NCBI RefSeq assembly: GCF_007197645.1
Contig: NZ_VKGK01000005.1
Coordinates: forward strand, 62,001-126,000
Source: Shewanella hanedai
Lineage (GTDB): Bacteria; Pseudomonadota; Gammaproteobacteria; Enterobacterales; Shewanellaceae
Length of the DNA: 64,000 bases
Reading direction: 5' to 3'
Shown: positions 37,541 to 45,136 of the stretch, piece after piece
How positions within the stretch are numbered: position 1 is the stretch's first letter
Layout: the number at the start of each line of letters is the position of its first letter
Made by a program: the position numbers and the translations under genes
The notes under the pieces: generated by a model
What the model saw: only the letters and a program-made list of their open reading frames with translations
The model's database searches: none
What the model was told of the DNA's origin: nothing

Positions 37541-39201
37541 AAACAGAACAAGGTTTTGATAACGAAGCTAACGCCGAGATTAAAGAGGTGAAAACCGTTT
37601 CAGCGATCTGGTTTGTGCCTATCGTCGCCCTGCTGATTGGCGGTTGGATGGTATATTACCATTTAAGTAACCAAGGACCGCTGGTGACTATCTATTTTGA
37701 ATCTGCCGAGGGGATGGAAGCCGGTAAAACAAAGATAAAGTCACGACACGTCAATATTGGTGAAGTTGAAACCATTAGTCTGAATGAAAAGGGTGATGGT
37801 GTGACCGTCACAGCGCGAATGGCCAAGAAAACCCAAAGATTGTTGGTTGAAGACAGTAACTTTTGGATTGTGACACCCAAAATATCCCTCTCAGGCGTCT
37901 CCGGTTTAGAGACCTTAATTTCTGGTGTGTATATTGAAGTGTCACCCGGCACATCAGATGAAAGTCAGGACAAGTTTACCGCTTTAAACTCGCCGCCAAT
38001 TACGCCAAAGGGAACACCAGGTTTACATATTACCCTGAACAGTAATGAGGAGTTCGCCTATTCAAAAGGTGATCCCATTATCTATAAAGGCTTAAGCGTG
38101 GGTCAAATTGAAGATGTTTATTTCAATATCGAAGAGCGTGTTGTCTATTACAACGTATTTATTAAGTCCCCTTACCATGAGCTAGTCACGACCAATACCC
38201 GTTTTTGGGATGTCAGCGGGCTGACGATTGACCTTAATGCTGAAGGTATCACTGTTAAGACTGGCAATGTTGAAACCATACTCACCAATGGCGTTACATT
38301 TGATGTTCCCGATGGCATGCCATTGGGTAATGCAGTAACCGAGCGTGATTACTTTGACATTTATGATGATTATCAGAGTGCAAGTAACGCGCGTTACAAG
38401 AAGTCATTACAATACGTGGTATTTGTGAGTGACAGTATTAGAGGATTAAATGTAGGCGCGCCAGTAGAGTATCGAGGGGTGTTGATTGGTGAGGTTTCCT
38501 CTGTCAATTTGGCCACTGCAGATCCTGATGTCATCTACAGTGAAGCGGTGCGTATTCCTGTGCTTATCAGCCTACAGCCAGGTCGAGTCGGTCTGCCCGA
38601 TGATGACAAGGGTATTGCCTTGATGAATAAGCAAAATATGATTTGGGTTAAAAGTGGTTTACGGGCCAGTTTAAAAACTGGGAATCTACTGACGGGGAGC
38701 TTATTTGTAGAGCTACAGCATTTTGATCTCCCACCAATTAAAAAGCTTGAAACCTATGAAGGTCATGACGTGATCCCAACTGTGAGAGATGAGTTTTCTC
38801 AAATCACTGAAAAAGTGGGCCAGTTTGTCGATAAGCTTAATGATTTACCGTTAGATAAAATCGCAGCTAATGCCAATGGTACATTGGTTAATGCCTCGAC
38901 ATTATTAAAAGACTTACAGGGCACTAACCAGAATTTAGATCAGTTGTTAATGAGTGCTAAGCAGCAGGAGCTCGTTAAGCAACTAAGAGTCGCACTGGAA
39001 AGTGTTGCACTACTGAGTCAAGACTTCTCTTCCGAGTCCGAAGGTTATGAGGAGCTGCAGGAAATGATGAAGAGTATCTCAGATGTGATGTACGAGCTTA
39101 AGCCTCTGCTAGAGCAGTTAAAGCATCAACCGAACGGGCTTATCTTTGATTCAGGTATCCAAAATTCAGAGCCGAAAAAATATTCAGAGGTTAACCAATG
39201 A
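37537..39201 (+). CDS. pqiB: Paraquat-inducible protein B, MCE-domain tunnel protein
   Basis: A 554-residue protein anchored by one N-terminal helix (AIWFVPIVALLIGGWMVYYH). Three MCE (MlaD-like) domains follow, at about residues 50-125 (VTIYFESAEGMEAGKTKIKS), 165-240 (ITLNSNEEFAYSKGDPIIYK) and 295-395 (GLNVGAPVEYRGVLIGEV). The C-terminus is helical, which in E. coli PqiB forms the needle-like tunnel across the periplasm. Both ends overlap neighbouring genes by ATGA, so translation of pqiABC is coupled. Confidence 0.94.
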   Translation: MKTEQGFDNEANAEIKEVKTVSAIWFVPIVALLIGGWMVYYHLSNQGPLVTIYFESAEGMEAGKTKIKSRHVNIGEVETISLNEKGDGVTVTARMAKKTQRLLVEDSNFWIVTPKISLSGVSGLETLISGVYIEVSPGTSDESQDKFTALNSPPITPKGTPGLHITLNSNEEFAYSKGDPIIYKGLSVGQIEDVYFNIEERVVYYNVFIKSPYHELVTTNTRFWDVSGLTIDLNAEGITVKTGNVETILTNGVTFDVPDGMPLGNAVTERDYFDIYDDYQSASNARYKKSLQYVVFVSDSIRGLNVGAPVEYRGVLIGEVSSVNLATADPDVIYSEAVRIPVLISLQPGRVGLPDDDKGIALMNKQNMIWVKSGLRASLKTGNLLTGSLFVELQHFDLPPIKKLETYEGHDVIPTVRDEFSQITEKVGQFVDKLNDLPLDKIAANANGTLVNASTLLKDLQGTNQNLDQLLMSAKQQELVKQLRVALESVALLSQDFSSESEGYEELQEMMKSISDVMYELKPLLEQLKHQPNGLIFDSGIQNSEPKKYSEVNQ

Positions 39202-39860
39202 GACTCAAATTGAAGAATACAGTAGGCACCAGTAATGCGGCCACAATGATCCTTATCTCGACAATCGCAATGGTTTTAAGCTTGTCGGCTTGTAGTTCTG
39301 CACCAAATAGTACCAGTTACTACATACTGAATAATCAAGTGTCAGCCAGTGCGATGAATCAAGCAAGGTTAACACCCAACGACAGCATTGAACGTGAGAA
39401 GGCCACTGTTTTATTGTCGGTACACTTGGCTGATTACCTTAAATCTCCTTATTTGGTGATGCAGATTAATGAACATAAAATTGAATACGCCACTTTTCAT
39501 ATGTGGGCCGAGCCATTAACTGACAGTAGTTTTAACGCTCTGTTATCGGATCTCAATTCGACAAGTACAAGGTTCAAGTTCAAACCAGAACCTCAACTTA
39601 GAGGGAGTAAAGACGGTCTGCAAGCTCAACTATCGGTGCAAATTGACTATTTTCACGTGACAGCACAATCTAAAGTCATTTTATCTGGCCACTATGAGTA
39701 CATTAATCAGCAAGAAACAGATGTAAAGGTAAGTCAGAACATAATCCGAGCATTCTCTTTTGAAGCTCCTTTACTGCAAGATGGTTATTCGGACTCTGTT
39801 GCCCAGATGAGAGGGTTAGTCACAAAGCTCGCGAAGCAGATTGCATCTAGCAATTACTGA
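39198..39860 (+). CDS. pqiC: Paraquat-inducible protein C, outer-membrane lipoprotein
   Basis: A 220-residue lipoprotein. The signal region MILISTIAMVLSLSAC ends in the lipobox LSAC, so the mature protein begins at Cys31 or so, followed by the PqiC/ABC-type lipoprotein core (SSAPNSTSYYILNNQVSA). The conserved RVHL-like strand appears as LLSVHLADYLKSPYLVMQ, then WAEPLTDSSFNALLSDL. It should anchor the PqiB tunnel at the outer membrane. Its start overlaps the pqiB stop. Confidence 0.9.
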   Translation: MRLKLKNTVGTSNAATMILISTIAMVLSLSACSSAPNSTSYYILNNQVSASAMNQARLTPNDSIEREKATVLLSVHLADYLKSPYLVMQINEHKIEYATFHMWAEPLTDSSFNALLSDLNSTSTRFKFKPEPQLRGSKDGLQAQLSVQIDYFHVTAQSKVILSGHYEYINQQETDVKVSQNIIRAFSFEAPLLQDGYSDSVAQMRGLVTKLAKQIASSNY

Positions 39861-39950
39861 TTGCCATGTTCTTTACGATGCTTTCGTTATTGTACAATCA
39901 ATAACTTGAAGTAAAATGGTGCGGCAGAGTAGCGACAATGAGTGATTAAT

Positions 39951-40646
39951 ATGACCGTAGGAAAAACAGCAATCGTATTGGGCGCCACTGGCGTAGTTGG
40001 GCGTGAGCTAGTTGAGCAGTTAACTGAGTTGGCACAGATAGACAAGGTGATTAGTATCACCCGTAGGCCTATTGAATATACAGACAGTAAAGTGACCAAT
40101 AGAGTCGTTAACTTCGGCAAGTTAGAGGACTATGTCGATACTTTCAAAGGCGACATCTTGTTCTCTTGTTTAGGCACAACGCTTAAACTCGCAGGCTCTA
40201 TCAAGCAGCAACGACTTGTTGATGTTGATTATCAATATCGCGCTGCGAAAATAGCCTTAAACAACGGGGTCAGCCACTATTTACTGGTTTCATCTAGCGG
40301 GGCAAACGCGAATAGTCGTAATGCTTATTTAAAGATGAAAGGGGAGTTGGAATTAAAAGTGATAGCCCTTAACTTTCCACAGACCAGTATTCTACAACCT
40401 TCATTGTTGTTAGGAGAGCGAAAAGACTTTCGACTTGGTGAAAAGCTCGCAAGTGCGCTTCTACCATTGATAAGTAAGATACCAAAGCTTAAAAAGTATC
40501 GGCCGATCACGGGCAAGCAAGTCGCCATCAAGATGTGCCGCGTTGCATTATCAAATATCGTGGATAATGAACCTGAAAATCAACAGATGAAAATACAATA
40601 TTACCGACTTGATGAACTATTCGATTCTTCATTAGTGAGGAATTGA
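39951..40646 (+). CDS. NAD(P)-binding oxidoreductase-like protein (atypical SDR)
   Basis: A 231-residue Rossmann protein with TAIVLGATGVVGRELVEQL near the N-terminus and LLVSSSGANANSRNAYLKMK in place of the usual SDR YxxxK region, resembling the HIM1/TIP30-like atypical SDR group. ILFSCLGTTLKLAGS is characteristic of this group. The substrate is unknown. ATG at 39951 is preferred because GAGTG precedes it; an in-frame GTG lies three codons upstream. It follows pqiC by 90 bases on the same strand but may be independent. Confidence 0.82.
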   Translation: MTVGKTAIVLGATGVVGRELVEQLTELAQIDKVISITRRPIEYTDSKVTNRVVNFGKLEDYVDTFKGDILFSCLGTTLKLAGSIKQQRLVDVDYQYRAAKIALNNGVSHYLLVSSSGANANSRNAYLKMKGELELKVIALNFPQTSILQPSLLLGERKDFRLGEKLASALLPLISKIPKLKKYRPITGKQVAIKMCRVALSNIVDNEPENQQMKIQYYRLDELFDSSLVRN

Positions 40647-40648
40647 CT

Positions 40649-40720
40649 ATGATACGTTGTTTATCGAAGACATTTTATTCTGCAAAGTATAGGGAGAAAT
40701 TTAAAAGGATGAAAAGCTAG
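40649..40720 (+). CDS. Possible 23-residue basic peptide
   Basis: ATG at 40649, two bases after the preceding stop, opens 23 codons: MIRCLSKTFYSAKYREKFKR then MKS. GAGGAATTGACT before it is an excellent ribosome binding site. The peptide has nine Arg/Lys residues. The sequence is not recognised and could be a chance frame. Confidence 0.35.
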   Translation: MIRCLSKTFYSAKYREKFKRMKS

Positions 40721-40823
40721 TTGTAAGTCATAGAAATAACAATGAAATCAAGGTTATTTCTATGTGGTAAAAACCATTGTTTTGTGAGTCTTAAATTTGT
40801 TATCTGTAGCTTAAATGACTTGA

Positions 40824-41056
40824 TTAACGGTTATCGGAATTGTCGTAACCACAAGGTTCACTGGAGACTAATCTTTTACTGCTTGTTATCTGGCCTGAAT
40901 TAAAAACCGTACCGGTACATTGATTTATGACCTGTTCACCAACAACCGTTGAGCCTGACATGTAGGTGTACTCTAGAATCCACTGATTTTGCTTACCTGC
41001 GCTAGCAGTGAAAGCGGCACTCAAAATGCCTATAGTCGTCAATAAATCTATTTCAT
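40824..41056 (-). pseudogene. Probably frameshifted small secreted protein
   Basis: The minus strand encodes LLTTIGILSAAFTASAGKQ followed by about 53 residues with two Cys (NQCTGTV and SEPCGY), which looks like the end of a signal peptide plus a small secreted domain, perhaps of the DUF6289 type. In that frame no ATG exists before an upstream stop. An ATGAAATAG at 41048-41056 would, with one extra A, read MKIDLLTTIGILSAAF, a good signal peptide. A single-base deletion in the A run is the simple explanation. Alternatively TTG at 41040-41042 starts a shorter protein. Confidence 0.45.
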
Positions 41057-41294
41057 TTTAATCATTTATACTAAGCCTTAATGATGATTTTTAGTCTGTA
41101 ATTGTTATACTTTTCTCGGTAATTGCATCCAATTAGTACGCTAGTCTTTTGCTATTGCACGTGCAGTTGCTACTTTGTTTATTCTTGGCTAATTTATTAG
41201 TTTAAGTAACACAGCGCGAGTCTAATGTTGATGGTAGTGAGTCTATCTTAGAATTTTTTATAGGCTTGTACGCTACCTGAATAAAGAGGAAATG

Positions 41295-41669
41295 ATGAGA
41301 ATACTGACCAATATATGTTCTGATGACTTACAAAAGAGTAAAGATTTTTATGTGGGACTGCTTAGTTTTAAGGTGAAGTATGATAGTGATTGGTACGTTC
41401 AGCTTTGCTCACCAAATGACTCAGAGATTGAATATGGTATTATTCAACGTGATCATGCTCTGGTTCCCAAAGAGTATCAAAATACGCCAAATGGCATGTA
41501 CGTTACTTTTGTTGTTGAAGATGTAGATGTTGTCTACAACAAAGCTCTAGAGATGAACCTCCCTATAATTCAAGAGCCTCGTAATGAGTTTTATGGACAA
41601 CGCAGATTTCTTGTTAGAGACCCTAATGGTTGCTTAATTGATATTTGCTCCCCCTGGGAAGCTGAGTAA
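41295..41669 (+). CDS. VOC (glyoxalase/dioxygenase fold) family protein
   Basis: A 124-residue VOC superfamily protein: MRILTNICSDDLQKSKDFYV is a typical opening, then a strand with GMYVTFVVEDVDVVYNKALE and the ending RRFLVRDPNGCLIDICSPW. These small proteins bind a metal and act as lyases, dioxygenases or antibiotic-binding proteins; the substrate is unknown. Two adjacent ATG codons follow AGAGGA; the second gives better spacing. It stands alone, convergent with the ABC transporter genes. Confidence 0.85.
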   Translation: MRILTNICSDDLQKSKDFYVGLLSFKVKYDSDWYVQLCSPNDSEIEYGIIQRDHALVPKEYQNTPNGMYVTFVVEDVDVVYNKALEMNLPIIQEPRNEFYGQRRFLVRDPNGCLIDICSPWEAE

Positions 41670-41721
41670 AATTATTTGTTTGGCAAAGAAATACTTAAAC
41701 TTGAACCTAAATTCATATTTT

Positions 41722-41761
41722 ACGCCCCTCACTATTGTTCGCAGAATAGTCAGAAGGGCGT
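41722..41761. other. Hairpin between convergent VOC and ABC genes
   Basis: ACGCCC at 41722-41727 pairs with GGGCGT at 41756-41761, with an inner ACTATT/AATAGT helix. It lacks a T-run, so terminator activity is uncertain. Confidence 0.45.
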
Positions 41762-41782
41762 TTGATTAGGTAAGCTTAATTT

Positions 41783-42508
41783 TTACCTGAGTACTTTACT
41801 CAAAAACTCCTGAGTCCTAAGTTGTTTAGGTGCACTAAAGAGTATTTCTGGTTCGCAGCTCTCTACGATAACGCCACCATCCATAAATATAACTCTGTCA
41901 GACACATCTCGTGCAAAGCCCATTTCATGGGTGACGATGACCATGGTCATTCCTTTCTGAGCGAGTGATTTCATGACATCAAGTACATCGCCAACCATCT
42001 CAGGATCGAGCGCGGAAGTCGGTTCGTCAAATAGCATGAGTTCTGGCTTCATTGCCAGTGCACGGGCAATGGCGACTCTTTGCTTTTGTCCGCCCGAAAG
42101 ACTTGAAGGGTAGGCACTGGCTTTATCTTTCAGTCCTACTTGTTCAAGTAGCATATTGGCTTCAGTTTCAGCTTGTTGCGCTGTCATTAAGCCGAGCTTT
42201 ACAGGCGCAAGCATGATGTTTTGTTTAACCGTTTTATGGGGGAAAAGGTTAAAGTTTTGAAATACCATGCCGACTTTTTGCCTGAGTTTATCGACACAGG
42301 CATCGGTAGCTGTGATTGATTGATCATCAATGAGTATATCGCCCAGAGTTGGCTGTTCAAGCAAGTTTATGCAGCGTAAAAAAGTACTTTTCCCACTGCC
42401 AGACGGGCCTATTACACTCACGACTTCGCCATGATTGATGTGCGCATCAATCCCTTTTAATACTTGGTTATCGCCAAAGCTCTTATGTAAATCATTAATC
42501 TTAATCAC
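41783..42508 (-). CDS. Polar amino acid ABC transporter, ATP-binding subunit
   Basis: A 241-residue ATPase of the GlnQ/ArtP/HisP group: Walker [16 protein letters not shown], signature [15 protein letters not shown], Walker [14 protein letters not shown] and the H-loop VTHEMGF. It powers uptake through the adjacent permease. It overlaps the permease gene by eight bases. The amino acid carried cannot be told from sequence alone. Confidence 0.93.
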   Translation of the reverse strand: MIKINDLHKSFGDNQVLKGIDAHINHGEVVSVIGPSGSGKSTFLRCINLLEQPTLGDILIDDQSITATDACVDKLRQKVGMVFQNFNLFPHKTVKQNIMLAPVKLGLMTAQQAETEANMLLEQVGLKDKASAYPSSLSGGQKQRVAIARALAMKPELMLFDEPTSALDPEMVGDVLDVMKSLAQKGMTMVIVTHEMGFARDVSDRVIFMDGGVIVESCEPEILFSAPKQLRTQEFLSKVLR

Positions 42509-43181
42509 TTTGTTTTAGCCTCGTTTCGAATTTGGACAACATAAAGGTGAAGATGTACGTCAGTAGTAAATAGATCAGTGCACAGGTAAGTAGTGGCACA
42601 CTGTCTTCAAATGTCCGGCTACGAATAATCTCTCCAGCCCGCATCAAATCTACGCCACCAATAAAACCAATGACGGCCGTTTCTTTGAGTAATACGATAA
42701 ACTCGTTGCCTAAAGAGGGTAAGATCTTCTTAATGGCCTGAGGCAGTATGATCTCCTTCATTGTTGACCAGTGTGATAATCCTAGCGATCGTGCTGCTTC
42801 TGTTTGGCCTTTATCGACCGCTTGGATCCCTGCACGAATGATCTCAGAGATGTAAGCGCCACTGTTGAGGCCAAAGGCGATAATTGCCGCTGTGATCTTA
42901 TCCACATCGAAAGAGGCAAGGACGATAAAGTAAAGGATAACAAGCTGTATCACGACCGGTGTACCACGGATCACACTGACATAAAAATGCGCTGGCCAAC
43001 TCAAGTACCATTTAGGAGACATCTTCAATAAGGTGGTTGCGACTCCAAGAATCGAGCCGATTATCATGGCAAAGAAGGTCACAATCAGCGTGACTTTCAA
43101 ACCATTCAAAATGAGGTAAATACCGATTAATCCATCTTCCCCAATGGGGGTAAATAAAGAAGCGTTTATTGCATCAATCAT
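42501..43181 (-). CDS. Polar amino acid ABC transporter, permease subunit
   Basis: A 226-residue membrane protein of the HisM/GlnP family with about five helices. [20 protein letters not shown] begins the first core segment, and the EAA-type loop [20 protein letters not shown], which contacts the ATPase, is clear. [14 protein letters not shown] is also typical. It starts seven bases after the stop of the binding protein gene and overlaps the ATPase gene. Confidence 0.93.
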   Translation of the reverse strand: MIDAINASLFTPIGEDGLIGIYLILNGLKVTLIVTFFAMIIGSILGVATTLLKMSPKWYLSWPAHFYVSVIRGTPVVIQLVILYFIVLASFDVDKITAAIIAFGLNSGAYISEIIRAGIQAVDKGQTEAARSLGLSHWSTMKEIILPQAIKKILPSLGNEFIVLLKETAVIGFIGGVDLMRAGEIIRSRTFEDSVPLLTCALIYLLLTYIFTFMLSKFETRLKQSD

Positions 43182-43188
43182 CTGCTGC

Positions 43189-43926
43189 TCACTTCATGTA
43201 CTTGTTGATAAGGGCATTAAACTCGCCATTGGTTTTCATTGCATTAAGGGTGGTGTTGATGCTGTTAAGCAGCTCTGTTTTATCTTTGGTAACAGCAAAT
43301 CCATAAAACTCAGGTTCAAAATCGAGTTCAATGATTTTAAGCTCGGGGTTCATATTTAAAAAGCTTGCAGCGGGTTCGCTGTCAAACAAGACTAAATCGA
43401 CTTTGGTGTTTTTTAATTCCATGACAGCTTCAAAACCGGTATTGAAAGCGGTCACTTTTTGGCTGTAATTTTTAGCCATAATATCGCCAGTAGCGCCTAA
43501 CTGCACGGCAATGTGTTTGCCATGGAGATCGTCAATGCTTTTGATACTGTCGTTATCTTTATTAACGAGCACGACCTGAGTTGCTTCATAATAGGGTTCA
43601 GAAAAGTTCACACTAGCCAGGCGTTCAGGTGTGATAGTCATCCCTGAGGCCACCATGTCTATTTTACCTGCTTTTAGCGCGACAATGAGTGAGTCAAATT
43701 TCATATTTTCAACTTTGAGGGTCTTACCTGCATCTTTAGCAATCTGACGAGCTAAATCGATATCGAAACCTTTAATTTCATCACCACTGACGCCGCCGAC
43801 ATATTCAAACGGGGGAAATGAAGCATTGGTGCCCACAACAAGGACGTCATCACTTTTACTGCAGCCTGTTAACATCAGAACACTGGCTAGCCCCAAACTA
43901 CCTAAACTCTGTATCGACTTCTTCAT
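43189..43926 (-). CDS. Polar amino acid ABC transporter, substrate-binding lipoprotein
   Basis: A 245-residue solute-binding protein of family 3. The signal peptide ends in the lipobox LMLTGC, so it is probably an inner-membrane-tethered lipoprotein. VGTNASFPPFEYV, GFDIDLARQIAK and DMVASGMTITPERLASVNFS are family signatures. Arginine, lysine, histidine or cystine are plausible ligands. ATG at 43924-43926 is preferred to a TTG two codons upstream. First gene of the three-gene operon. Confidence 0.92.
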   Translation of the reverse strand: MKKSIQSLGSLGLASVLMLTGCSKSDDVLVVGTNASFPPFEYVGGVSGDEIKGFDIDLARQIAKDAGKTLKVENMKFDSLIVALKAGKIDMVASGMTITPERLASVNFSEPYYEATQVVLVNKDNDSIKSIDDLHGKHIAVQLGATGDIMAKNYSQKVTAFNTGFEAVMELKNTKVDLVLFDSEPAASFLNMNPELKIIELDFEPEFYGFAVTKDKTELLNSINTTLNAMKTNGEFNALINKYMK

Positions 43927-44352
43927 TTTCAATTCTCATCATTAAATTACTCAATTGGCAATGACTATAAGCTCATATGAAATTAAATCAATAAATATGC
44001 TATAAATATGACTAATAATTCACTTTATTGTGTTTAATTGCTTAAGGTTTAATCGGTAAATAATAATATTAACGGCTACTTAACTCAGTTTTAACTGAGT
44101 TTGTATCAGTTTTCTGTAAACTACATACCATTATTTATTTAGCAAAAGTGAATACTTAATTGATTTAGGAGCTGGATAATTGAATTCGTTTAATGGTGAA
44201 CTTTTCAAATTGAACTCAGTAATGAGTTGCAGCCGGTTATTAGGAAAATAATAATTAATGTTTCACGTGTTAATTCATGTGACTTTGGTCACGTTTTTAA
44301 ATGCTCATCGGCGTAATTTAGAGACCTAAATTAGCTTATAGAGAATCAATCA
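43927..44352. other. Divergent intergenic region with a CRP-like site
   Basis: This 426-base AT-rich gap lies between the ABC transporter operon and the histidine-rich gene. Its clearest feature is the CRP-like site at 44278-44293. No open frame with a ribosome binding site was seen. Confidence 0.5.
44278..44293. promoter_or_regulatory. CRP-like binding site upstream of the histidine-rich gene
   Basis: TGTGA at 44278-44282 and TCACG at 44289-44293 with a six-base spacer match the CRP half-site pattern TGTGA-N6-TCACA except at the last base. It lies about 60 bases before the ATG. An FNR-type or other family regulator could also bind. Confidence 0.5.
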
Positions 44353-44673
44353 ATGAGTAAGTCACATAACGATGAGCACGCACAGACTAACCATGGTACT
44401 CAGCACACTGCTGAGTTTGAGCATGAAAAAATGGAACATCGTTACGACGATGGTCATGAACATAAACATAATAAAGATCACCATGAATATCGTGAGAATG
44501 AGAAGAGCCACCCACACACTCAACATGGTGGTGATCCTGTTGGGCATAAGCATCCACAACAGACTCATGATGATCGTCATGAGCATGATGAACACAAGCA
44601 TCACAAGGTCAAAATGCATGATCATAAAGAGTCTTCACGTTTGCATCACAAAACAGGACATAAAGAAGATTAA
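44353..44673 (+). CDS. Histidine-rich protein, possibly metal-binding
   Basis: A 106-residue very hydrophilic protein with 27 His (about 25%) plus many Asp, Glu and Lys, starting MSKSHNDEHAQTNHGTQHTA. There is no signal peptide, Cys or membrane segment, so it is probably cytoplasmic and intrinsically disordered. Such composition suggests binding of nickel, zinc or copper, as in Hpn-like storage proteins, but there is no homology I recognise. GAGAATCAATCA precedes the ATG. Both alternative frames are also open because of the biased composition, but only this frame has the expected start context. Confidence 0.7.
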   Translation: MSKSHNDEHAQTNHGTQHTAEFEHEKMEHRYDDGHEHKHNKDHHEYRENEKSHPHTQHGGDPVGHKHPQQTHDDRHEHDEHKHHKVKMHDHKESSRLHHKTGHKED

Positions 44674-45136
44674 GGCTGATTGAACATAGGTAATTCCCCG
44701 GCTATGCTGGGGATACCCTAACAACCATTTACTCTCCCCAAGCTAACCACCTACCATTTATCTTCCTAAATATTGCAAGGTTTCTATATCCAGAAGAAAG
44801 TCGGCGTACATCGATTGCAGTACTCCATGTCTATTGCGAGCATTTAGAATGAAAACTGAATAAAGTCCTATCCGTTGTGGACAGTCGTTAGGTAGCACTT
44901 ATCAAAACTACACGTTTATTGGGTGAACGATGGCGATTGAATTAACGACGATTCTTTACTAATGTTTTATGTCGTCTAAGTCTGCTAGGTGAGTTAATTA
45001 TGCTGTTAACGGTATTAATTTGAGAAAAAAGTTCTATGTAAATGTAATGCAAACGTAGATATTATGTTTGTCATTGTGTACTTTTATTTATGATAGCGTT
45101 GTCATATTAGCAAACATGGACTTTTGAGTACTCAAT
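44674..45136. other. Intergenic region before the propeller-GGDEF-EAL gene
   Basis: A 463-base gap with no supported gene. CCCCGGC and GCTGGGG at about 44697-44714 form a 7-base-pair hairpin around TAT, 20-some bases after the histidine-rich gene; it lacks a T-run. A clear promoter for the downstream gene was not found. Confidence 0.4.

Noticed and set aside
43975..44010. ArgR-type boxes upstream of the amino acid transporter
   Set aside because: The AT-rich TGAAATTAAATCA has only partial agreement and the wrong spacing; AT-rich DNA gives such matches by chance.
44362..44625. 87-codon minus-strand frame with many Met and hydrophobic residues, and a second plus-strand frame
   Set aside because: Both are mirror images of the His-rich coding repeat (CAT/CAC codons read as ATG and GTG in other frames) and lack start context.
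44697..44714. Terminator after the histidine-rich gene
   Set aside because: CCCCGGC/GCTGGGG forms a stem, but no T tract follows, so termination cannot be claimed.
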